From positions 120,317,515 to 120,381,514 of the forward strand of contig OX328123.1 of the NCBI GenBank assembly GCA_946811695.1: a DNA stretch of 64,000 nucleotides. The letters run 5' to 3'. Shown here one piece after another: positions 26,501-60,080 of the stretch (positions are counted from its first letter, which is position 1; the number at the start of each line of letters is the position of its first letter). The stretch comes from Gonocerus acuteangulatus (Eukaryota; Arthropoda; Insecta; Hemiptera; Coreidae). Under the pieces are notes generated by a model that was not told the DNA's origin, did not search any database, and was given only the letters and a program-made list of their open reading frames with translations. A program made the position numbers and the translations under genes.

Positions 26501-27472
26501 TTCACCACGTTCTCCACTAAAGCCAGTTTCTTTGCAGCCTCCAAATCCTCCCCTTGCTATTAATACCTTATCGCCTTCTTTATCTATTTCACCTGCGGAA
26601 GAAAGAAAGTTAAAATGTAATCTTAGCGATTACTCAGTAAAATTGTAATATTTCTTTATTTAGATTTTAATATCCGTTTATGTACTACTGTAGTTGAATT
26701 GTAGCTTTCAGTTTTGTATTTAGTCTTATTGACAGTATAAAAAAGAGTTTCATGGAGGTATCAGAAAATATAAATCAAAATTTCAAACAACATTCTTGTT
26801 TTTCTACTTTCTGATTCAAGGATGTTTTTGAGAAATTGTGCTGGTGATGGCCATAAGTGCTAAGCTGTGAGCACTCGTGCCTAAGGGGCTAGGGGTGGTA
26901 GCTTTTCTTTTGAAAAATAAAAGGTAATGCTGACTAGAAAAGGGTGGTAGCCTGTAGATGACCTGTCACACAAATCTGCGTTATAAGTGAGCTTAAAATT
27001 TAAAGAAATAGAATTTGTGAGCGGTAACTGCATAGAAACTTGTTTCATGGGAGAATTATTGATAAATAATTAAATAAATTATTATTATTTAATAATTCAA
27101 TTATTATTGCTATTAATAATTATTACATTATAATTATAAATTATTATTGTTATTAATAATTAAATAAATTATTGACAACAATTATTTAAGGGGTCTCCCG
27201 CGGTCTAGTGGCTAGCGCGCTAGATTCATAAGCGGGAGATGGTGGGTTCGATCCCCACCGGCGCCAGAAATTTTCTCATCTCAGGGCTCGCTGAGAAAAT
27301 TCCTGGCTGCACCCTGGATGGCCAAGAATTGTCGATGTGCCGTAAAAAAAAAATTATTGATAATGTATATTAGCAAGTATTGTATTTTTTTGTTAGCATG
27401 TTTTAAAACAATAAACAACTTTATTCACTCAGTTGTAAATAATCAATTTCCTCAATACACACACACACACAC

Positions 27473-27556
<84 letters not shown>

Positions 27557-28576
27557 TTGCATGTATTTATATGTGTTTGCTAAGTGTTAGTGTACGTGGG
27601 AATATAAATTTGTGAAAGTAAGAATATTTAAATATAAAATTCACATAGACTAAAATGATTCACGTTATTTAATGTTTTAAGGTATTCAGGATATGACTGT
27701 TTTGATTCGACAATGTTTTACTAGCTTCTAATACCAACCAAGGTGAGGAGCAACCCTTCAAAGCTCCAAAACTTACTTTTATTTTACCATTACAACGTTT
27801 CGGACTATTCGTATATCTTCAGGAGATCTACAATAGTATCTAGTAATTAATATACTATTGTAGATCTCCTGAAGATGGACGAATAGTCCGAAACGTTGTA
27901 ATGGTAAAATAAAAGTAAGTTTTAAAAGTAATAACCACGAAGAAGCTAGTAATTTTGATGACTAGATGAAGGGTATTAATTAATAATACCAACCATGGTG
28001 AGGAACACATGGTTGGTATTATTAATTAATACCCTTCATCTAGTCATCAAAATTACTAGCTTCTTCGTGGTTATATCTTCTGCACTTGATGATATTTATT
28101 TCCATGTAAAAATAAATATATTCAATGTATTTATAATTTGATAAGTTTATTTATTAAAGCAAAAGAAAATGATAAAATTCTTACCTAATTTTCTTCCAGC
28201 TTCATTGAAAACCGTAACTCCTACCGGGCTATCAATAATCACATCACCCCCAGGATGACCAACAATACACCGGGAATGTGAGTTTTCTCCTGCTGGTGCT
28301 GTAATCCTTTTGTTTGGATACTTTTTCATAACATCTCGTAAAGACAAACCTTGAAAAAATAAATTATTCACTTCTAGAATTTGTTTAAATCAATAATAAA
28401 TTATCACTTATATTTATGAATTATTATCCATACATACCTTCTTTACCTACTGCATACACATTACCTCCTCCTCCCCCAATTCCACCATACTTAGGATAGC
28501 CCATTCCTCCTGCTCCTCCTTTTATGTGAAGCCTTAAGGAATCCAAAAACTGCCTTTTAATTCTCTTGGGAGCCTT
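20530..28576 (-). CDS. GTPBP10: Obg-family GTPase, GTPBP10-like (seven exons; first coding exon unresolved)
   Basis: Seven GT-AG exons join in phase: 28576-28438, 28349-28185, 26592-26374, 22961-22844, 22755-22635, 20982-20859 and 20759-20530 (stop TAA at 20530-20532), giving 371 codons. The order is a Gly-rich Obg fold ([13 protein letters not shown], residues about 20-32 of the model), then the G domain: G1 [10 protein letters not shown]2 region PFTTLHP, G3 DLPG, G4 NKMD, G5 SAIS. GTPBP10 proteins (about 387 aa in human) are Obg-type GTPases acting in mitochondrial large-subunit ribosome assembly; that role is inferred here. The start is missing from exon 28576. A tiny exon at 31837-31845 (ATG CTG AAG, then a GTACTA donor) is in phase and would give a plausible length, but it is weak. 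Introns carry several mobile elements, which leave the splice sites intact. Confidence 0.93.
21033..22010. mobile_element. 978-bp element with perfect 17-bp terminal inverted repeats
   Basis: AAGAGTGGAATTGCTAA at 21033-21049 is exactly repeated in reverse at 21994-22010, bounding a unit inside a GTPBP10-type intron. It contains an open frame on the plus strand (about 21549-21782) beginning [19 protein letters not shown] and ending at FYELCQ, with non-random, protein-like composition; degraded coding sequence may precede it ([12 protein letters not shown] near 21430). I cannot name the transposase family, and the target duplication is unclear (possibly TA). It may be a deletion derivative or a MITE with residual coding sequence. 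Confidence 0.55.
22066..22200 (-). mobile_element. tRNA-derived SINE, family B
   Basis: On the minus strand it has a tRNA-like head with a B box, GGGTTCGATTCCC, then GGTGGTGGG, an A-rich stretch and the body word AAAAGGCATCAGC. Body or head pieces of the same family occur at 26855-26960, 38108-38165, 46845-46975 and 55240-55300. It is a pol-III-type short retroposon, dependent on a LINE for movement. Confidence 0.65.
23972..25541. mobile_element. 1570-bp palindromic hAT-type element with 8-bp target duplication
   Basis: The ends are inverted repeats starting CAGAGTTGGGCAA (left) and, in reverse, CAGAGTTGGACAA (right), continuing for about 150 bp each with few mismatches (GTTAGCGC, CTAATATC, TTTAGCGG-like blocks). 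Perfect duplications of GTTGGTAT flank it (23964-23971 and 25542-25549), the 8-bp signature of hAT transposition. Between the arms lies a minisatellite that itself reverses orientation near 25003. No transposase is encoded, so it must be mobilised in trans. It sits in a GTPBP10-type intron. Confidence 0.85.
24125..25390. repeat. 24-bp minisatellite in two opposed arrays
   Basis: The unit is about GGTGGTATTAGGAAGGATAT plus AGAA (24 bp, with variants ATACAA, ATTAAA, ATTGGA). Roughly 36 units run in one orientation to about 25003; then about 15 units run as the reverse complement to 25390. Because 24 is divisible by three, all frames stay open, giving long but meaningless open frames with repeating LPNTTFYI or IPPSISFL words on either strand. 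Confidence 0.9.
25556..26062. mobile_element. two SINE family A tail fragments
   Basis: 25556-25610 (plus) reads GGTGCTAATGGCC...GATGCACCGT then an A-rich tail. 25978-26062 (minus) carries the same tail in reverse (TCGGTGCTAATGGCC) preceded by CACACCATGGATG. Both lack the tRNA-like head, as in 5'-truncated SINE copies. Between them, 25620-25940 is the right part of the candidate piggyBac-type element. Confidence 0.6.
26855..26960 (+). mobile_element. SINE family B fragment
   Basis: Degraded head (GCACTCGTGCCTAAGG, then GGGGTGGTAGC) followed by the A-rich linker and an AAAAGGTAATGCTGAC body, matching the family B layout of 46845-46975. It lies in a GTPBP10-type intron. Confidence 0.5.
27190..27353 (+). 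mobile_element. tRNA-derived SINE, family A (near full-length)
   Basis: The head has tRNA-like A-box (TCTAGTGGCTAGCGCG) and B-box (GGTTCGATCCCC) promoters. The body has AAATTTTCTCATC and GAGAAAATTCCTGGCTGC, which fold on each other, then CACCCTGGATGG, GTCGATGTGCCGT and a poly-A tail. The 5' acceptor half does not pair with the 3' half, so it is not a working tRNA gene. Copies: 59426-59637 (minus, with target duplication) and tails at 25556, 25978, 60081, 60498 and 62386. Confidence 0.8.
27458..27553. repeat. (CA)n then (TA)n microsatellite
   Basis: A short CA run passes into about 75 bp of TA repeats within a GTPBP10-type intron. Confidence 0.9.
27768..27923. mobile_element. palindromic Penelope-type end with two hammerhead-like motifs
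   Basis: Arms 27768-27838 and 27853-27923 (71 bp each, near-perfect) flank a 14-bp spacer. Each arm carries CTGAAGA, one extra T, a short hairpin and GAAACGTT: 27869-27894 on plus (stem GGAC/GTCC) and 27797-27822 on minus (arm mutated, ATAC instead of GGAC). This is the layout of the larger Penelope-like palindrome at 38439-41496, shrunk to its ends. Confidence 0.6.
27931..28074. repeat. perfect palindrome, 67-bp arms, 10-bp loop
   Basis: 27931-27997 is the exact reverse complement of 28008-28074, with a GTGAGGAACA loop. Perfect identity implies recent formation or ongoing gene conversion. The word AATACCAACCA also occurs just left of the neighbouring 71-bp palindrome (27731), linking the two. 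It ends about 110 bp from the exon at 28185. Confidence 0.9.
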
Positions 28577-29620
28577 CTGAAATATTTGAAGTTGTTGAAA
28601 ATTTTAATGGTTTGAATATTTATTTGTGTTTAGAAAGTTTTAAGTACTTATTTAAAACTTTGGGGTTGAGTTTGGCTCAAAGAGGGTAGGAACTGATGTG
28701 AATGTACCGAGCCCATTTAGCGTAAACCTGATTGCCACCTATCCATCCCTCCGCCGACACAAATATATGGATTAACTCAGCAAGCCCAAACACATGTGCC
28801 CTCATTTACATTTCACGAGTTTGTGGACACATCTTCGGAAAGAACACCTACAGCCCTGCTCCAGCACATGATGTGGAATGCTCCTGCATCCCATCTTTTT
28901 ATGTACAAACATCCGATGGGTGTTTGTTCGCTCTCTCACAGCTGAAAAATGATCCATTATCTATGAAATTTGACACAAAAATTTTCCATGTAATTTAAAG
29001 TCAAGTTCTTTAACCCGTTCGATACGACGCCCGAGAATACTCGCCGGAGAAAGATGTTCCTCAGAGGCGACGCCCGTGTATTCTCTTGACAGCTGTATCT
29101 CTTGATTGTGAGCCTCTTTAGCCTTGAGCATGTACAGAGTGCTCTAGCAGGAATGGGGGATATTTTCAGGTTTAACCCTTAACTAGAAACATACAAATTT
29201 TGAACGTTATAAGTAACATGCGTCTGTGAGGCGTGTGCACGGGAAAAATGTTCTTAGGGTTTTTTTATTTTATCATAATAAATAACAAACATTTTCATTT
29301 GTACATTTAAAAATCACGTCTAAAAAAAAAAGCGGAGGTTTCGGAATGAAGTAGAAAGAGAAATATAGGGAAGAAAAGTAAGTAAACTTTGTTTTAAGTG
29401 GTTATTGTAGGTTTCTTGTGTACCTAAATTGTAGTAAATAAATTGTTTCAAGTAATACATGTCGTCGTTCACTTAAGATAAACACAAAAATAATGATTAG
29501 TAACAAGCGCCTAAGTAAAAAAAAAAAAAAAAAAAAAAATACAGGTGCGTACGGCCGCCCTGATGTGAGCTAGCTGCCTCTGAATGTAGTAGGCAGCTAG
29601 CTCACATCACATTGAAAAGA
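28577..29620. other. GTPBP10-type 5' intron or leader with a piggyBac-like end and a hairpin
   Basis: TTAACCCGTTCGATACGACG at about 29011 looks like a TTAA-flanked piggyBac-type terminus (compare TTAACCCTTTCCATACG at 52627), but no partner end was found. A perfect 19-bp hairpin lies at 29561-29579/29591-29609 (TGATGTGAGCTAGCTGCCT, 11-base loop). Poly-A tracts are at 29519-29539 and 29672-29697. Confidence 0.45.
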
Positions 29621-29941
29621 TTAACCAACAGAATCCATCCACCAGAACATGGTTTTTGGAGCAAAACTCACGAAAAAAAAAAAAAAAAAAAAAAAAATCG
29701 TGACACTTATGCTTTCTAGTTAATATGCTTGCAAGTACTCTTCTTACAGGTTCCCTAATGTAGGAAAACAAATGAAACCATTTTCAAGATGTTATCAGTA
29801 ACCGTATTTGAGAAAAGGGGATAAACTTAGTTTTTCAAACTAATTAAATTTTAGACATCGGACTAAAAATTATTTTATAATTTTTTAATAGAGATCAAAA
29901 CTTATGGGATCTTCGTATATGTTCGTAGATAACTCATAATA

Positions 29942-29999
<58 letters not shown>

Positions 30000-30490
30000 G
30001 TGATTAGAAAATCATGGTAAGTGGAAGGTGACCATTTGAAAACTTACTAAATTCTCTACAAAAAAGGTTCTGAAGCAATTTTCGATGGGGTGATGACAAT
30101 CGGAGAAATAAGTGCTTACAACTTCATAAGTGTTAGTTTTGTTCTTTTGAATAGGTTTTTGTCTCTTTTTTGTTTTAAATGGAATTTAACAGTAAAATGA
30201 TTTTATTAGTAAAACTAGGTAAGAAAATGGGAAACGTATTGGTAATAGTGTTTTCCTAGGGCTGACGTTGAAAAGGCGAGGGTAGTAATTTCCGCTTAGA
30301 ATGATATGATGTCAGTTTTCTGTTGTGGGGCCTGAAATCTTCCTTCCTTCTATAAGACTTCATTTTATATTTTTCACAAAAGATCTAAACCTACCAATAA
30401 CAGCTGTATTCATTTACTAATGACACAATAGATATGAACGGAAAGACCTTAAGATAACGCAGTTCCTTCAAGTCGGACTTATTTATTTTT
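29620..30490 (+). repeat. R1 interspersed repeat copy
   Basis: Contains the shared words CAGAATCCATCCACCAGAAC, AATATGCTTGCAAGTAC and GGAAGGTGACCATTTG, plus a (TA)n tract at about 29945-29997. It ends near AAGATAACGCAGTTCC, a word also found at the very left edge of the window and, inverted, near 35590 and 50640. Non-coding. Confidence 0.65.
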
Positions 30491-32286
30491 GTAATAATAC
30501 TGCACAAGGTAAACCGAGCATGGTCATATCGTTGTCCTTGTTCAAATACATGGAAAAAACTGAAGGAATAAACAATTCAACTGCAGGAATCAGAACAATT
30601 GAACATTTTGGTCAAGAATCAGATACATCTAGAGTATCTACCCTACTGGGCTTTCGTGGGTGAAACAGAACTGGTTTGATCTTTAAGTATCTTTATTTTG
30701 AAAATTTGTTCATACAAATGATTGAAATTTGGGAGTTTTCTTGGTCCATTCGAGTCAGAGCAATGTCCAAAATTTCAATCCAATCTGAGATAGTAAGCTT
30801 AAATAGGAGGTAAATCAAAGTAGCATTGCAAGCAATTTTCGTGGAAATAGAAGACTATATCCAAGAAGTAAATAGCTCACTTTGGGATACAGGAGAGATT
30901 TTTAAATAAGTTAGTTAAAGTGGTCATTCGTGCATAACTATTCAGCCAGGTAAAATTATAGAAGGGATTGTGTAAGTTACCAGAGAGAGCAATATAAGCT
31001 AAAGTCACATGTTCATAAAACATGGTATCCCATTCAGAGCATCCTTTGATATGGAACTTGGTTGTGAACTTACTGCAAGAGTCGTTTGATAATTAGGGCC
31101 TCAAGAAGAAAAAAAATAATATTTTCAATATTGTGAAAATATATAACCAATAGGAGGAGAAGTTCAATTAATTTTATCTTAGCTGATTGGACTCAAAGCA
31201 AAAAATAATTGTTGTAATGATACATATTTAATACATATCTGAAAGAAAGACTGGTTTGGCTACCTTCACAAGATAAGAGGAAAATAACAGAAAACCATTC
31301 AGGCCACAATTTCTTGGGGGAAATACGTATTTTGTAAGGTATCAAAACCTTAATTCAAATGAGTATATATTATATATCTGTGATAAATTCCCCCCAAAAA
31401 TAACATTTATGGCAAAAACACCAACAAAATATTATGCTTCTGCAGGGGTTAAGATGAAAATAAATGTTGAGGGTGAAATGCTTAACAGCCATTAAATAAA
31501 AGGTAAGGCAATAATAAGTCAAAAGAATAACATGATTATAATCTCAGGTGGCACAAAATGGCTTTTGAAAAAATAGTATTAAATTAAATTCAGAGCCTCA
31601 GATGCCTCTTAATAATGGAAGCAATGAAATCAAGTACAGTAATAACAATAAAAGTGACAAGAACTTCCAACCCATTAGCAAGAAGAGATTAATAATTATA
31701 GAAATCGAATTAATTCATTTTTTTACGAATTTGTTAATTAAATCTCGTGGATAAAAAGTTAACATTTGTAATTTTGTAAGTTTAAGTTAGTTACCACTTC
31801 AACTAGAAAAAATATCTCATAACAATTATTTAGTACCTTCAGCATGTCACTACAACACAGTATACAAGTGGAAACAACCATTATTTAAATGATTTATTAA
31901 AAATATTATTTCCTATCAGACATTTAAACACGACATAACAGTCTTATAACCTACTTCATTTATGAAAGAAAGCTCCATGAGTTTTATGATTGAGGGTCCT
32001 GTAAAAGGAACACTTTGGTTTCATATCACGATTTTTTTTTAATTTATTGTTTAAATGAATTTTAGTTTCGATATTTTAGATAATACTGGGCATTATAATG
32101 TTACCATCGGATGTAAGGTACTTTTGTGGTTACCCTATTATGAAGGAGTTGTCATTTAAACGTTATCTCAGGTTTATTTTTTGTTTTCTTGTCAAATTTG
32201 ATTGGTCATATTCAGTTATGGGTTTAGCTTTGAGCTAAAGACAGCCTTGTAAAATTCAACAAGTTTTAGTTGAGAAAATATTAGCA
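30490..32286. promoter_or_regulatory. region between divergent genes, probable shared promoter area
   Basis: No gene recognised between the R1 copy and the C2orf42-type start. The GTPBP10-type gene reads leftward and the C2orf42-type gene rightward, so their promoters must lie here or close by. The best GTPBP10-type first-exon candidate (31837-31845, minus) would leave about 450 bp between the two starts. No defined TATA or initiator is claimed. Confidence 0.35.
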
Positions 32287-32310
32287 ATGATTTGTAGAAA
32301 TTGTGACTAA
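32287..32310 (+). promoter_or_regulatory. upstream micro-ORF before the C2orf42-type start
   Basis: ATG at 32287 opens a 7-codon frame (MICRNCD) that stops at 32308-32310, 22 bases before the main ATG at 32333. If included in the mRNA it could lower translation of the main frame. Transcription start is unknown. Confidence 0.3.
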
Positions 32311-32332
32311 ACTTAAAAATAATTTGACAAGA

Positions 32333-54838
<22,506 letters not shown>

Positions 54839-55239
54839 CACAATGTTTATAGATTAGTATTATTAATTATACTTTGAATAATGTTTAGTTATTGAAGACT
54901 GAATAATTGTATTTGCCATAGTTTATTATGTATCTTAAATTTTGATGTGTGATTAATTTAAAAAAAAAATGTTGCCCCAAGAGTCACTTTCTGTTTACCG
55001 GAAAGTGCAGTTGAGATAAAATTCCACTCATAATGTTCCGATTTTGCTTATTTTTTACAACACATCTTTCTTATATACAGCTCTTTCTCATGACTTGAGC
55101 GTGATATACATTTTTGTCATAAGGAAGTAAATATTACATTTTGTAAAATAATATAACAAATTTTACTATTTTATATTTGCTACTTTTTGAAAAAGGCAAA
55201 CTAGGGCTTGTAGGTATACTACAAGTTACTGGTTTTCTT

Positions 55240-55300
55240 CTGATATAAGGAAAGGCATCAGCCCTATCCTGGCTAGAATAAAGTGGTAATCATTCCAAAA
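55240..55300 (+). mobile_element. SINE family B tail
   Basis: GGAAAGGCATCAGCCCTATC and a body remnant; head missing. The flanking 54839-55240 is the 3' region of the C2orf42-type gene, with no perfect AATAAA found. Confidence 0.45.
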
Positions 55301-55838
55301 ATCTGTGTTATGAAATACATAATACATTTAATATAAACAGCTTTAACAATTTAAAAAAAAAAAAAATAATAATAAAAATCTGGAGTAATCCCTAAGTTCT
55401 AATGGGCCAATTTTGTTTACTTTAACTATAGATCTTTCTCTATAGTTGGGCATGGTGTGTCCCTAGTTTCATTAAAAAAAAAACAATCCCTGCAATCATT
55501 TTATATGAGAATCAAATGTATTTCTGTATTATAAGGGCATCATGAGACAAATCGACAAAAATAAATGCTCACTAAACAGGACATTTTTTGGAACTATGAC
55601 TTACCTTTTTTGTTTTGAAAGATCAAAGCATGAGGTGTTGTTTTGTATCATATATTCAAGTAGGCAGTACTGTTTTCCGTTTTCAGAACAATTGGTAAAT
55701 ACATCCTTAATAAATTTTTCATAATTTTATTTATAAAATAATCATGTTAATAAAAGTTATTATATAAGAGACTATGGCTTTTACATTTCCTAAGAGTTAA
55801 ATTTTAGATTTTCTATTCTCCACTTGTATAAATATAAT

Positions 55839-56033
55839 CACAAGGTGTGTTCAAAAGTATAACAAAATCACCATTTCTTTCTTTATTAATGATTTTATTT
55901 AGTTGTTTAAAATTATTCTCTTCAAATAAATCCCCATTTATCCCGACACTTTTGTCAGTGCTTCTTCCATTAGTTGAAATATTTGTAAGTGTAATAAAAT
56001 TTCCAAACATTTTTTAACACACTTTGTGAGTGG
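55839..56033. mobile_element. candidate short mariner-type MITE
   Basis: The left end has ACAAGGTGTGTTCAAAAG; the right end, in reverse, has ACAAAGTGTGTTAAAAAA (about 15 of 18 matching). GTGTGTTCAAAA-type ends are common in mariner-derived elements. About 195 bp, non-coding. The target duplication is not clear. Confidence 0.35.
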
Positions 56034-56720
56034 GGGGGGGGGTGAATGAATAAATGTATAGAAGCTTCTTGTGATAATTACTTAGTGCCAAAGTATTAGA
56101 AAAAACCTTTGAATATATAATAAAAAATGTATTGTAAAAAAGTAGTTAAAGGCCTGGTGTGTATAGTATAAAATATTTTTTTGAAAATGTTAAATGTTTA
56201 TTTTATGTACAGTGCAAAGTAGTCCTAGATTAAGCTTTACTTTTACATGTAATGCTCCATTAAAATGTTTTCTTCAACTTTTTTTTTCTGACAAATCCTA
56301 ATATATCTGAAGAAGTGGATTTGGATCCCTAAGAAACAGATGGGTATTATTTTTTTTTTTAATTCAATATAAAAAAAAAATCTGAACATTTAATCACATT
56401 TAGTCCAAGAGCAACAAAAAGTGGTCATGACCGAACACCTAGCTGGCTTCAAAATATTTTAGGAAACTTTTCGAGTCAATAACAGGTCTGCTTCTCTTGC
56501 TGACCTAAACCAGGACATTGGGAAATCACAGCCAGAGGAGCCTCGATTATTTATAATTACTGGGGAATGACTGAGCATCCGTCTCAAAATTTGTAAATAG
56601 CTTAATATTTATGTAAGGATACTGAAAAAAATTACACCTAGAGATTTTCCCTGGGACAATGTCAAGCAAGAGCGTTGAAAAAGTAGGTCGCAAAATTCAT
56701 GCTCGGGGACATAATCAAAC

Positions 56721-57340
56721 ATATATATATATATATATATATATTAATTCTTGTGAAAGATGACCCGATATATATTTTCCACTTTTTCTTGTTTCTTTTT
56801 CTGGTAGGGGGTCGATAAAGCAGTACACTCTATGTTTATATTTACTACTTTATTTGGTATGTTTCGCCTGGCATGTTTCGTGCCTTTTCACACCTCTTCA
56901 TGGGCATTCCTTATCGGGAAGTCCTCTCGTCATGTTGACTAGCTTGAGTCAGGCGTAATACTACTAAGTATTCTTTTCTTCCTCCTGTCAAGGTGTCTAA
57001 TGCACTAATGACTTAATTAATTTTCTCAAGAGCCTCTGTTCACATCCAGCATCCCCCTTGCTCTTGCCTCACAGACACAATCTCCATGAATGTATCCCCC
57101 AACATATTTCTCTTCATGTAAAAAAAAAAAAAAAAATCCTCTCTGCTGTCCTGCTCATTTCTGGAGCTTTTGAAACTTATGTCATAGTAGCTGAAATTCT
57201 TCATTTATTTTATGGATCCCCACAATTCCATCCTCATCTTCTCAACTATGTCCTTAAATTTTCTAGCGAAAACTTCAATCTCTTTCAGCTTTGCTTTCCT
57301 CCTCTTCCTCTACGTTGACGTTTTTTTTATTTTTTTTTTT
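56721..57340 (-). mobile_element. (TA)n plus Penelope-type terminal fragment
   Basis: (TA)n at about 56721-56744. On the minus strand, 56901-56874 reads ATGAAGA (first core C replaced), G, GTG/CAC-type hairpin, GAAACATG, the same end layout as at 38513. 57000-57320 is somewhat GC-richer, with broken minus-strand frames I cannot assign. Confidence 0.4.
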
Positions 57341-57814
57341 TTTATTTACACTGCCCTTTCCATTTTATTTTGAGGGCTTTTAAAAAACTTCAATATCAGA
57401 ACATTTCATAATAAAATTGCATATCTGTGTTCTTAATTTATTTTACATTATGGATTTGGTTTTGTAAGTGATTTTATTATGCACAGACATTAAAGTTAAA
57501 TACTTTATTTTTATTGTACTCTGATTTACAAATATAATAAAAACAATAATTTTATCAGTATTGTTTCTTCTTCCAATATTTCAATAAGAAATACTGGTAA
57601 GAAAGACTTACATACCTAATATTTTTGACGATGCATGGCTTACAATATTTTTTAATACTGCCCCATCGCAATGTTTATATAAAAATCTATAGAAATCTTT
57701 TCTAATTCTAAAATGAGATAAACATATCAGAAAGGTTATGAGTTCTGTATTATATTGTTTATTTTTATTATCAAACCTTAAAAATACGAAAGTTAAAGGT
57801 GAGGGTGGGGAAGG

Positions 57815-58235
57815 ATCAATGGATTCTTGTAGTTAGCAGGAGTTGCTCCCCAAAATTGTTTAAAACATTAAGTTATAATTGCGATGTTTCGAACCTGTTC
57901 AAGTTCATCTACAGACATCTTAAATTAAGTTATGTTTAGGTCTACTCTAATATTGATAGTTTCATATTAAGGTTCATAAATAAAGTCATATTCACACTGG
58001 CTGCCCATAATTTGTTGTGTGGACAACTCAGTGTGAATCTCATTAACGTTTTTTGCACAAAATTCATAATTCATGGACCTTAATAGGAAATTATCAAAAT
58101 CATAGTAGACCTTAACATGACTTAATTTAATATGCCTGAAGATGAACCTAAACAGGTTCGAAACGTCGCAAATATTACTTAATGTTTTAAGCAATTTGGG
58201 AAGCACATCCTGCTATTATAGCTACTTAAGGAATC
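57815..58235. mobile_element. palindromic Penelope-type ends with two hammerhead-like motifs
   Basis: Arms of roughly 160 bp (about 57815-57975 against 58075-58235) are imperfect inverted repeats. Motifs: plus 58136-58164, CTGAAGA, T, GAACCT/AGGTTC, GAAACGTC; minus 57914-57886, CTGTAGA, T, GAAC/GTTC, GAAACATC. Differences between arms show it is older than 38439-41525. A minus-strand frame across the centre is incidental. Confidence 0.6.
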
Positions 58236-58961
58236 CTTAAAAATACATTGAAATTAAAAAAAAAGTATTTTTACTTGAACAAAATATATGTGCAGATAAT
58301 ATAAGTAAATACTAATTTTCTCTTTTGTTTCAATTATTTGCTACATTTAAACAAATTTTGATTGTTTTACTGATCTTTTTTTAAATCATTATAATTTGTA
58401 CATTCGTTGCTTATAAATTACTAAATCTGTAAACCTAAACTATTTCTAGCTTTAAACTTACTCTCAATTTCAAGTTAATACTATATTGTATTTAAATGTA
58501 TTCTTAACCTTTCTGATAGTCATGCATAGTGTTATGGACGGAAGTATCGCAATATTTTTGTGTAAGTTTTGTCTATACAAATTTTTACATAATTAATATA
58601 ACTACAATGTTTAAACAGGGCTAAACCAAATTTTAAAAGTTTTATTTATTTACAACATGTACATCTAAGCATATTTCTTCTTTTCTGAATATTTGTTCTA
58701 GCACAAAACACCTTTATTACTCACTTTTTTTTAATGATTTATATCCTTCAACTCTATCTGGTATGTATCAGAACTTTTTTTTTTTTTTAATTTTGATTTA
58801 TTTTGTCGAACATTTTTTTCTTACTGAATTCTTTATTTTTCAAGAGAAGTGAATTTATAAATAATAATTGCAAAATTTCAAATATTAATGCATTATCTTG
58901 AGTGGTGTGAACTACAGATCATTCTAGAAGGACTGGCAGAAGAAAACAACAATATATACAT

Positions 58962-59174
58962 ATCGTCCTTCCATGTCAAACTATCGAATATGAAAAATCT
59001 TGTTTTTCAGATTGCAGACTTCAACTCTAACCCCTTTAGAATAGCCTTTAATTCCTTAAATAAAGTATCGAATAAGACCCTTTTTCCATATATTACTTCA
59101 TCAATATACTGAATAAGGTCGTTTGCTAGTTAGCTTCGATTTTCATATTCGATAGTTTGACATGGTAGGGACGA
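58962..59174. mobile_element. 213-bp MITE with about 36-bp inverted ends
   Basis: The words CCATGTCAAACTATCGAATA (left) and, in reverse, the same (right) lie within ends that agree over about 36 bp with a few differences (CGTCCTTCC against CGTCCCTAC). No matching target duplication was evident and no family is assigned. Confidence 0.6.
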
Positions 59175-59253
59175 CATGTTCACTTTTCAATAAAACTATT
59201 ATTTATATTATTAGTATATATTATTATTTCTTTTTTAGAGCCCGCTAATGTGG

Positions 59254-59257
<4 letters not shown>

Positions 59258-59314
<57 letters not shown>
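59258..59314. repeat. (TA)n microsatellite
   Basis: About 57 bp of TA in intergenic DNA. Confidence 0.9.
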
Positions 59315-59317
<3 letters not shown>

Positions 59318-59422
59318 TATAGAAAAAAAAGAAGTAGTCCTTTATAGTTTGTCTTTTAGTTTCAAATCTTGATAGATTTAATTAAATGAAATTTCATCAA
59401 AACATACAAAAATATGATAGTA

Positions 59423-59425
<3 letters not shown>

Positions 59426-59473
<48 letters not shown>

Positions 59474-59637
59474 CGGCGCATCTACATCTAGGTCATTAGC
59501 GCCGACATCCAGGGTGCAGCGAGGAATTTTACCAGCGAGCCGTGTGATGATAAAATTCCTGCCGGAGGTTGGGAATCGAACCCACCATCTCCCGCTTATG
59601 AATCCAAGGCGCTAGCCATTAGACCACGGGAGACCCC
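59426..59637 (-). mobile_element. full SINE family A copy with 10-bp target duplication
   Basis: On the minus strand: tRNA-like head with GGTCTAATGGCTAGCGCC and GGTTCGATTCCC, body GGAATTTTATCATC, GTAAAATTCCTCGCTGC, GTCGGCGCTAATGACC, then a tail of about 45 A. GATAGTATAC flanks both sides (59416-59425, 59638-59647). The long pure tail and clean duplication indicate recent insertion. Confidence 0.85.
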
Positions 59638-60080
59638 GATAGTATACTTTATGAACTTAATATAAACTAAAGCTAAAGTTAACTAAAAATGAACAAGAAT
59701 GTTTATTATTTGTGATAATTGTGAAGAGGTGTTAGTGCACAACAGTTCATATATCCAGAAACATTTAAAAATAATATTTCATATTAGAAGTTGGATTTTC
59801 TTGCTCGGTAAAACTAAATTTAAATTATTATTATGTCCTCGTTACCTTTTCTTTTCTTTTTTCCTTTGTTTTCAAAACTAATAAAAATAAATGTTTAATT
59901 TTGATAAAATGTATATAATCTGATTGTTAAAATATTTGTTTTTCCTTGTATTTTGATTCAGCATGTTTTTGGATAGAACCAAAACAACATAAATTCTTCT
60001 TAAGTCTAATTCATGCGGTAATAAACAACATTTACAATTATTTGGTCATAAATATCAATTTTTGGTGTATTTTCTAATAT

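Noticed and set aside
27190..27265. A tRNA gene
   Set aside because: A and B boxes are present, but the acceptor-stem halves do not pair and the same head with body and poly-A tail recurs at 59426-59637, so it is a SINE.
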